This document shows positions 55,438 through 64,000 of a stretch of DNA of 64,000 nucleotides, piece by piece (the stretch's first letter is position 1; each line of letters begins with the position of its first letter). The notes beneath the pieces are model-generated. The model did not search any database and was not told where the DNA came from. It worked only from the letters and a program-made list of their open reading frames with translations. This DNA is from Bufo bufo (lineage: Eukaryota; Chordata; Amphibia; Anura; Bufonidae): the NCBI RefSeq assembly GCF_905171765.1, contig NC_053389.1:741769146-741833145 (forward strand). Direction: 5' to 3'. The position numbers and the translations under genes were made by a program.

Positions 55438-58320
55438 GCCCACGGACATAACATGACATGGTCATGTGACCACTGCCCAGAACAGGAGATAGGAGCAATA
55501 AAGGTAAAAGAAATACATTACAAAATTACAGCTATCTCCATAAATTATTATTTTAGAGGATGCTAATGCAAACTTGAAAACCCATTTAACAAGAACATAT
55601 TCACACTATTAAAGAATTTATGTAGTATAAATAACAATAGTCACTTCTCAGTATTGCCCTGAACAGAAGTACATATTTTTGATTATATCTCAGAACTTTC
55701 AGAAAGAAAATCTTCAGAGCCAAATGCAATATGGGAGGTAAAACCTGCCAAAATTAAAATGAAATTGAAAAATCTAAAATTATAATTAAAATAACGGTTT
55801 AACATTTTAATTTCATCTAGTGTCTGCAAAATGTATGCCAAAATTAAAAAGAAAATTCAATTTCTCCATTTAAATTTTCTTTTCCAACTCCATTTTAAAT
55901 TTCCACTTTGTCAATTAATTCTTCTCCTCCTAGTGTCGGTTTTTCATGTCACAATCATAAATCAAATGAAAACACCAAGTAGAAGCTGAAAATGGTAGAT
56001 TGAGATTTCAATTTCATCTCTTGCAGGCATTTTCCCAAAAAGTCAAATGAAAAAGAAAGCTATTTGAATTTTCATTTGAACGTTGTACTAACATTCTGAT
56101 TCATTTAAATGATCAGCAGTGTGCGTGAGATGCAGCATGCAAAATGCTGTTATTTAATTCCTGACTGAACAGACAGTGACTCTGTATGTCCACTAGAGGG
56201 CCCTGTGCTTCTCCACATTTCTAACAGCTAACACAGGATCAAGTTTATCATTCCAATAGATGGCGCTGTGACAGTGAAATCTTAGTATTGTGCGGAATGC
56301 ATAGGATAAGATTATGAGTTTAATAGATTGAGCCCTCTTTTTGAGGAGTGAATTATACCAGGATTATGATTATATCAACAACTCTGCTGCCCTGTTAACC
56401 CCTTAGATGCCATGGTGCCTAATCGGCCGCAGCATCTATGGGGTTAATCCACTCTGCCATACTTGAGTGAGGACGTGGTGGACGTTGCTCCAGAAAAGTG
56501 CCATGAAGCTTAAAAAGTAGCAAATTATGGTACAGATATGTCATGCTCCATAATCGGTGACTTTTTTTTACATCAGTATAGTGGCATAAAACGATTAGTA
56601 AATGTCCTCTATTGTGTCTGTGTGACCAAAAATCAGGGTGCATGACTTGCAGAAACACGGATCATCCTTGGCATCACTGTGCTGATTGGTGGGAGAGTTC
56701 AGACCCCCATGATCAGTATTGATAGCCTACAATACGCTCAGCAACCTTTGGCCAGGAACGCCACTTTAGCGTAGCTATGTCCTATTCTTGTCCATGTTGC
56801 AGACAAGGACAGGCATTGTTACAATGGATCCGCAAAAAACAAAAAAACAAAAATAGATGCAATACGGTTGTCACACAGACGTCATCCGTATTTTTTGTGG
56901 ATCCTCTCCCTCCCATATCTCACGCCTGCGCCGACGGTGCATGCGCAGTCCAACTACCTGTTCCCTGCCCATAATGGACACAGCAGTGTGCAGGTACGGG
57001 ACTAGTGTGGAGCAGCACAGGCGCAAGATCTGGGAAGGAGAGGAGGAAGTAATAGGAAACAAGGGTGGGCCAGAGGGGTGAAAGAGGTGTGGTTTTCTGG
57101 GCACATCGCCGAGGGGTCAGGGCACTTGCTGCAGTAACGCCGCCCCTGGGCACTTGCCGAACCTCATTAGCATAAGTTTAAAAAGTCTTTTTTTGATGAT
57201 CTCAGTCTAAAAGGCTCAGTTTAGGTGACAGACTCCCTTTAATAGGATTATGAAAAAGTGTAATATAAAATGCGATTTAAACATTTTTAAATAAAAAAGC
57301 TCACAAAACCACACTAATTGGGTATCCACACAACTGAAATATCCTCAACAGCACATTTAGGAGGTCATTCAGTGTGAACAAAAAGTAAAACAAAACAATG
57401 TCAAGAAATGTATTTTATTTTATTTGCAAAGCAAAACATGTATGAGGATTACAAAGACATTTATATGATCTCTCAAACAGCACCAAAAAATGCTATTTCT
57501 CCTGCATAAAACTAGGCCTTATGCAGCCATGTCAATAAAAAATAAAAACATAATGGTTACTTAAATATGCAGAGGCAAAAACTGAATAAATAAAGCTCAA
57601 AGATCGCTGGGTCAAGAATTGTAGACCCATAATATTGGTGACTTTGACTACAGTGGGACATGAAGTCTGCTGTTTGCAAAAAGGAAACACCCCTTTTAGT
57701 TCATTGCGTGCCGCTTGCAGTAATGAAACAGTCATATGAGACTACTTGTAGCTTCTGGAAAAATAATTATCCAGAGTTGCAGTTTTTCACTGAGAGATAT
57801 TTGGCAGAATCTTGGCCCATAGCCATTTTTTTTCTGCTTTCTCAATGAGCCCCTGACTTTATAATTCTGCAAGAGAAGCTCCAATTATTGTCCTTCTCTA
57901 TACGTAGTTAACAACAGCATTTAGCACACAAACCAACTTTTGACATTGAAGACGCTATGTGTTGAGATTTGTTTTTCTTATGGATTTTGCCTGCATGTCT
58001 GGATCTGCATGGAGCTACCAAACTTGCCTTCAAGGCTCTACAGATAGAGATCACAGTCCTAGGCTATGATGAGCTTGTGTTCTGCTGGAACTTGTTTGTA
58101 TGATATTATTTTACAGTCAATTATGTATCTTTTACTATTTGCTATTTATGGCAAACCTGAGCATTAAGCCAAGAATATCGACAATGTCTAATGTAGGTAA
58201 TTCTTCAAAGGTTATCCCCTTGACTATGTGTTGTAGGTGGACTTATGGCTTGAAATAACTCTTCACATTCATTCCAAGTACAGAAACAGAGGACTGAATA
58301 TTACAATCTGACAAAAAAAA
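55438..58320. other. No gene; MITE fragments
   Basis: 56385-56460 has a short palindromic repeat (TTAACCCC...GGGGTTAA). 56755-56905 is a partial copy of the 47047 MITE. The rest is AT-rich and unassigned. Confidence 0.4.
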
Positions 58321-58324
58321 CAAA

Positions 58325-58892
58325 ACACGTAGCCTGGCTACAAGATGAGATACGGCCTCTAGCCTGGATACAAGATGGGATACGGCCTCTAGCCTGGATA
58401 CAAGAGGAGATACGGCCTCTAGCCTGGATACAAGATGGGATACGGCCTCTAGCCTGGATACAGGATGGGATACGGCCTCTAGCCTGGATACAGGATGAGA
58501 TACGGCCTCTAGCTTGGATACAATATGAGATACGGCATCCAGCCTGGATACAAGATGATATATGGCCTCTAGCCTGGACACAAGATGAGATATGGCCTCT
58601 AGCCTGGATACAATATAAGATACGGCCTGTAGCCTGCATACAATATGAGATACGGCCTCTAGCCTGGATACAAGATGAGCTATGGCCTCCAGCCTGGATA
58701 CAAGATGAGATACGGCCTCTAGTCTGGAAACAAGATGAGATATGGCCTCCAGCCTGGATACAAGATGAGATACAGCCGCCATCCTGGATACAAGATGAGA
58801 TACGGCCTCTAGTCAGGATACAAGATGAGATACGGCCTCTAGACTGGATACAAGATGAGATATGGCCTCTAGCCCGGATACAACATGAGATA
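58325..58892. repeat. 30-bp minisatellite, about 19 copies
   Basis: Unit GATACGGCCTCTAGCCTGGA plus TACAAGATGA, repeated from 58325 to 58892 with point differences. Because 30 is a multiple of three, two minus-strand frames stay open (179 and 200 codons) with 10-residue repeats such as VSHLVSRLEA. These are a by-product of the repeat, not evidence of a gene. Confidence 0.92.
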
Positions 58893-60290
58893 CGGTTGGG
58901 CATGGAGGCATACAGGTTATGTATGGTATCCTGTAGCCCATTTGCCCACAGCTGTTACAGCTGGGCCTGTAGATCCTGCACACTCATAGGTTGTAGAAGC
59001 TGGCGTCCCAGCTGGTCCCATAAATTGGTGATAAATCTGGTAACCGGACAGCCAAGGACATGAAAAATGCCAGTTGGAAGCCCTGCCATGAGAGGTAAAA
59101 CAAGTGGGGGCAGGATGTCATGCACATATCCAAAGAGAATAAACAGAAAAGTGCGGCACTCAGTCACTGTCCTGCACATATAGCTGAGCTGTTAGTGTCC
59201 CCTCGTACTCATCCCACTGCTATGGGTGAGCAACTTTCATGTGGTGGCTCCCCAGATCAGTACATCAGCAGTTGGGGCAGTGTTTTGCTTGATAGCAAAG
59301 GCAGGATTGAAGCACTCACTGCGAGGCTTCCATACTTGAACTCGACTGTAGTTGGATCACAAACGGGAACTTGATTTATTGCTAAAGACTATATGGTTCT
59401 AGTCTGTAGTTTTCTCATTCAAGACACCACTGCAAACCAAGGCGATGGTGGCTGTTTGTCAATGGCAGCACATGTAATGTAAGCAATGATACCACATTTC
59501 CTTCTGCTAACCACCAGGCAGAAAAAGGAGTGTGTAATGAAGGTGCTACCTGTGTCTGGATAGTGGACAGCAAAACTGTGGGAGCGTCTCGTGCTTGTTG
59601 GCAGATCAAATCATCCTCTCTACTGGTGATGTGTCTGGGTCAGTCTGTTCTCCGTATGCACGTGTCCTCATGTAACCACTGCTTCCAACACCTCCTAACA
59701 GCTAGGTTAGAACTGCCTAGGTAGTGGGCAATTCTTCGAAAGATAATGACGAGTAATCACTATCACCAGAATAACAAAAAAATAATAAAAAAATCATCAA
59801 AACTTGCAAAGCATGCCATCTTTTGGAACACAAAAATCCCATCTTTGAAATAAAAAATGAACAAAAAAGCTACAAAATTAAGAATTACCTCAACTGTCAC
59901 ACAATTGGAGTCATCTATTATATCAGATGCCCCTGTGAAAAGGTATATGAGGGGAGGACAAAGTGACCATTGAAAATAAGAATTAATTTAAGGGATCTAG
60001 TTTTGAGCAATCAAACAAATAAAACCAGATTGGAGGGGGGGGGGGGGGGGGGGCGGATTATATTAAACTTATGTCCAGAAATGAAAGCAGGTGGACCTAC
60101 AACCTGGATAGCCTCGCACCTTCGGGACTTAACCAGGAAATAGAGCTGTTTTCTTTCCAGTAAATACCTGCATGGGTGGAACTATGGTGATATATGTAAA
60201 TGAGGAAGAACATCTTTTTCTTTTTCTTTTTCAATTGAGCTGATTGCTAGGGACACAAACGTCTACAAAATCCTAAACACCATCAACTGC
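58893..60290. other. No gene; one splice-like candidate
   Basis: Mostly unassigned. A 44-bp minus-strand stretch (59932-59889) between a good acceptor and donor is discussed under findings. Confidence 0.35.
60035..60053 (+). repeat. Run of 19 G
   Basis: Uninterrupted poly(G), able in principle to form G-quadruplexes. Length may be affected by sequencing error. Confidence 0.85.
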
Positions 60291-60295
60291 ACGTA

Positions 60296-60335
60296 TCCCT
60301 GATGAAGGAATCCGAGTATTCCAAAACACGTTGGA
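60296..60335 (+). ncRNA. Near-complete hammerhead motif
   Basis: CTGATGA, stem II GGAAT/ATTCC with loop CCGAGT, AAAA for GAAA, ACACGTT with minimal stem III, and stem I TCC/GGA. The G12-to-A change is the main defect. Upstream of the repeat shared with 1245-1345. Confidence 0.55.
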
Positions 60336-60633
60336 GGAAGTGTGGACTCAGGAGGCACCTGTAGAGCATGTGATGTCACACTGGATACCCGTCTTCTTCT
60401 CCCTGCACGTGTGTGCTACCGCTCGGCGCTGCACGTTCAGGTTAGAAGAAGCCGAAACTTTGGAATCAGTTCCTATATATCTCTTTGGAGGAGATCAAAG
60501 AGAAAAAAAAAAACTCGCCCTACATCTTGAAAGGCAAGTGTATTTTATGTGCCTTATAATAATACAGTATTGTTTGATACTCAATTAGTCAGCGCGGTTT
60601 CACGTTTTTGAACTATTTATATATGCATATTAT

Positions 60634-60735
60634 AGGGGGTACTGGTAGTCCACCCAGTTATTTGTGTACCCAGCAGCAACAAAATTGAATCATGTGGTTC
60701 CCGAGGACAGCAGCGCCGGGATTATCTAACTCTTT
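60634..60735 (+). repeat. Dispersed repeat, second copy
   Basis: About 88% like 1245-1345 by eye. Both follow a hammerhead-like core by 200-350 bp. Confidence 0.65.
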
Positions 60736-61146
60736 GTAATTCTTTGAAACAACCATCCTGCTTCCCTCAGTCCACTGCTGTACCCTCTGAAAGTCTGCCA
60801 ACTGGGCAAAATGCATCATAGAGACATGTCTAGCAGACAACGATATCTCACCCAGACATACATTACCCAAAAGTAGCCTCTGAGAGCCTTTTTATAAAGT
60901 ACAGAGGGAAAAACTTTTTTGCCCTCTTTTGGCAAGACCCAGTGTCTCATCAGACCACACCTGTAATTATTTACATATCTGCCTGAGACATAACTGCATG
61001 TCGAGTTTTGCAGCATAATGAGTGTATTTGTCAAGAGGTTACATCCATGGAGCCTGTGAACTTGGGTCTCCACCAGTTCCAAACTTATAGTGCACTAACA
61101 CCATTCAGTACAAGCTTATAAATATTCTTAAAGCATGACTACTTAA

Positions 61147-61460
61147 AGGGGTGGTCTGAGATTTTAATATCAGATTGGTGGCACCCATTTGAAGAGACTA
61201 CAGTGAGTGCTGCATCTTCTTTCTAGGCCAGTGACATCACGGTCATCGATCACATAGCGTAGACGCTACTCAGTCTTATTCGAATGAATGTGGCAGAGTT
61301 GCAATACCAAGTCCAATTGACGAAGCTGTGCGTGGTATTCTGCGAGGAGCCTGCGGCCTCCTCAAGCTGCCGATTGTAGGAGTGCCAGGTGTTGGATCCT
61401 GGAATAAGCCAATCTGACATTGAAGATAAGTCATCAATATTAAACACCTGGAAAATCCCT
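61147..61460. mobile_element. TTAA-flanked MITE, 314 bp
   Basis: TTAA at 61143-61146 and 61461-61464; ends AGGGGTGGTCTGAGA and complement of a decayed GGAAAATCCCT. Relative of the 1578 family. Confidence 0.7.
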
Positions 61461-61799
61461 TTAACTCAGTGGACCTTTGCTTAGAAATTGGCTTTGAGAT
61501 CTCAGAGCAGGACCAAATGGTTTATGCACTATGTAGAATTTTTATTCTGGAACAAACTGTTGGTCTCAGCTCACAACGTCCTCAGATGTTACTCTCTGAC
61601 CCTTATCTATGATATATCCAGAAATTAATTTACATATGAATTTTCCTTTTAAATAAGTTTAAAAGCAAGGTAGTGCACAAGATGAACATTAAAATGTTAA
61701 AATATCTTTTAACTGGATTTTAGAATGTGAAGTAGAAATACATGATGTATTTATTGACTACCACCTCTTTGAATAGAGTGAATAGAACAGATCCACACA

Positions 61800-62900
61800 A
61801 TAGACCTCAATTATGAAAACTCTCTAGCAGAAAAAGTGGCCTTGTCGGGCATGGTAGCCAATCAGAGGCCATGTTTTTTTCAGTGTAGTTTAGAAAATCA
61901 TACCTTTGGTGGCCAAAAAGGCTGCTGTCTCTGAGTAATTTTTTGATATACTGTATGTTACCCATTGACAAGTAAAATTTATATGATGCCATTAGGTTTG
62001 CACACCTGGATTTGGGGATTGTCTGCCATTCCTTTCTGCAGATCCTCTCAAGCCCTGTCAGGTTGGATGGAGACCAGAGATGTTCGCTTGGGCTTGAGTT
62101 AAGGCTTTGGTTAGGCCACTCTAGGACATTCACAGAGTTGTTGTACCTAAAGCCACTCCTGTGTTGTCTGGTCTGTGTGCTTAGGGTCATTGTCATGTTG
62201 GAAGGTAAACTTTTCGGCCAGTCTGAGGTCCAGAGCACTCTGGATCAGGTTTTCATTAAGAATATCTCTGTATGTTGCTCTGCTTTCTTTTGATTCTGAC
62301 CAGTCTCCCTGTCCCATCCGCTAAAAAACACCACCACAGCATGATGCTGCCACCACCATGCTTTACTGTAGGGATGGTATTGGGCAGTGCCTGGTCCCCT
62401 CCGAATATGATGCTTAGAATTAAGGCCAAAAAGTTCAATCTTGGTTTCATCAGACCAGAGAATCCTGTTATTCACAGTCTGAAAGTTCTTTAGGTGCTTT
62501 TTTTTGTAGATTCCAGGTGGGCTTTCACATAACCTTCTTTCTGGATGCTCTGCCATAAAGCCCAGATTGGTGGATTGCAGCAGTGATGGTTGACTTTCTG
62601 GAAGCATCTCCCATCTGCACACAGGATCTTTGGAGCTCAGCTATAGTGACCATTGGGTTGTTGGTCAGCTCTGTTACCAAGGCCCTTTTTCCCCCGCTTA
62701 CTTAGTTTACAGTAGTGGCTAGCTCTAGGAAGAGTCTTGGTTATTCCAAACTTCCTCGATTTAAGAATTATGGAAGCTGTGATAGGTCTGTGTCTTTCCA
62801 AACCATGTCCAATCAACTTAATTTACCACAAGTGGACTCCAATTAAGGTGTAGAAACATCTCAAAGATCAAGAGAAATAAGAGGCCTCCCAGAAAAAAAG
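61800..62900 (-). mobile_element. Decayed Tc1-like transposon
   Basis: Transposase remnants on the minus strand; the outer limits are not clear. The right edge falls near CACAAGTGGACTCCAATTAA at about 62830-62850. Confidence 0.7.
61807..62640 (-). pseudogene. Tc1 transposase pseudogene
   Basis: Blocks in order: [19 protein letters not shown] (first Asp) near 62465-62410, [11 protein letters not shown] near 62355-62325, DNDPKHT in a second frame near 62200-62180 (second Asp), SEHLW (Glu) near 62090-62070. At least two frame changes. Same subfamily type as the copy at 14450-15545. Confidence 0.75.
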
Positions 62901-62916
62901 TGAAAGGGTCTGATTT

Positions 62917-62932
62917 ATCTATCTATCTATTA
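62917..62932. repeat. (ATCT)n short microsatellite
   Basis: Four ATCT units next to the Tc1 remnant. Confidence 0.7.
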
Positions 62933-62939
62933 CATATCT

Positions 62940-63595
62940 ATTTATATGTCACTACATATACTTTATAGGCTGTTTTTTTATCTGTATACTTTATGCAGTA
63001 GTCATGTCATGTTCTTTCATTTTTAGTGTGACTTTTCTACTCCTTAAAGGGGTATTCCAGTTTAACACTAAAAGCTCAACTCCATCCCAAAATTAATCTT
63101 GGCCCTCACAAAATTTTCATTGGCTGAATGCTTTTTCCTGACAATCAACAAGTCCTTTTAAACAGACTGATACTTATTTTCATGCCACAGTTATGACTGC
63201 AAACAAACCATGGCCACCACAAACATCACCACCAGTATCCACATTATTATCATTACTCACCACTATCATTATCATTCCACCACCAAATAATTTGTCATTT
63301 CCATTAAAAAAAAATACACTACTACCCTCAAAATTTGTACAAGAGACGTAATTTAAAGCTCCTTGACTCCATTCAAAACTTTGCTCTACCTACCATGTGC
63401 CTTTCATAATACCAGTGTCCTCTTATGCGGCACAGGGTACCTTTAGAGCTCCCACAGGTACCAGGTCACAGATATGTCTGATACCACATGCACCCCTATA
63501 CATCTGATGACATGACCTCATCATTGCTAGTTAATATATCCTTTTTTTTTTAACAATCCATCATCGTTCTCACCATTATCGATGTTAACCCTTTC
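62940..63595. other. No feature recognised
   Basis: AT-rich. AAAGGGGTATTCCAG near 63046 resembles the tip of a TTAA-type MITE, but no partner end was found. Confidence 0.3.
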
Positions 63596-63599
63596 CATA

Positions 63600-63885
63600 C
63601 TCATTAGTCCTCTATCTGATCAGTTGGTGTACTACTGTTTGAAGAGGTCAGTGAAATCATGTTCAAGTGAATGGGGCTGAGCTACAATGCCAAGCTCAGC
63701 CACTATACAATGCATGGCACTGTGTCTGGAATAGTATAAAGAGGCTGCAGCACTCATCCGAGCATTGCAGCCCATTCACACAGCTGATCGGGGGAAGGGG
63801 GGAGTCAGACTCTCACTGATCAGATATTAATGATCTATCCTGAGGCTAAAATTTTAAAGTTAATTTCTGGAAAATCACTTTAATT
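63600..63885. repeat. Old MITE copy of the 1578 family
   Basis: The right end (TGATCAGATATTAATGATCTATCCTGA, here read in pieces) and the central GAATGGGGCTGAGCTACAAT segment are like the family at 1578-2000. The left end was not defined. Confidence 0.5.
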
Positions 63886-64000
63886 TACATGGCAGTGACG
63901 AATAATGACAAAAGTTATATTGAAGCAACATGTCGTCACAGTCCTATAGTTGTCAGGTTATAGCACCCTTTCACCTCAAATTTCTGTTCTAAACTTCTGT

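Noticed and set aside
58243..58903. Two long minus-strand reading frames with 10-residue repeats
   Set aside because: They exist only because a 30-bp minisatellite keeps frame; no start context, splice sites or known domain.

Overview
The window reads as vertebrate nuclear DNA, most likely from a frog or toad (anuran amphibian). There is no bacterial-style gene packing. Six short exons with GT/AG splice sites belong to one conserved vertebrate gene, and most of the rest is transposable elements of the classes common in frogs (Tc1, hAT, TTAA-type MITEs, Ty3/gypsy, Penelope-like, tRNA-SINE). The anuran call is inference from repeat types I recognise.

Host gene: exons of ANTXR1 (TEM8-type receptor) lie on the minus strand at 51518-51578, 50130-50228, 48284-48353, 47788-47866, 42639-42734 and 34819-34860. 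In transcription order they encode the end of the extracellular region, the transmembrane helix and the start of the cytosolic tail. All codon phases join correctly. Earlier exons must lie beyond 64000. Later exons were not found below 34819. The ANTXR1 introns hold many small MITEs, a solo LTR (35375-36186), a 3-kb hAT element (36536-39563) and an inverted-repeat element (40358-41083).

Left part, 1-15.6 kb: an internally deleted Tc1 copy; a palindrome with ribozyme-like cores; a Tc1 copy (4067-10488) split by a 5.4-kb hAT element (4429-9808); hairpin repeats; and another Tc1 copy (13981-15580) carrying a hAT MITE.

Centre, 15.58-31.19 kb: a Russian-doll insertion stack. A tRNA-derived SINE holds a 292-bp ribozyme-bearing insert and a Ty3/gypsy retrotransposon. 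The 3' LTR of the retrotransposon holds a solo LTR and a 6.5-kb element with TTAA target duplications. That element carries a chromovirus fragment, itself interrupted by a Penelope-like element with an uninterrupted 814-codon RT/GIY-YIG reading frame. Most layers have visible target-site duplications.

Right part, 51.6-64 kb: a complete Tc1 element with an open transposase frame (53227-54797), minisatellites (70-bp and 30-bp units), a decayed Tc1 copy and more MITEs.

Most notable: (1) about ten hammerhead-ribozyme-like cores scattered through the window and linked to Penelope-like material, at least two with complete core sequences; (2) an intronless, open fragment of a DNMT3-type DNA methyltransferase inside a hAT transposon; (3) the datable nested insertion stack.
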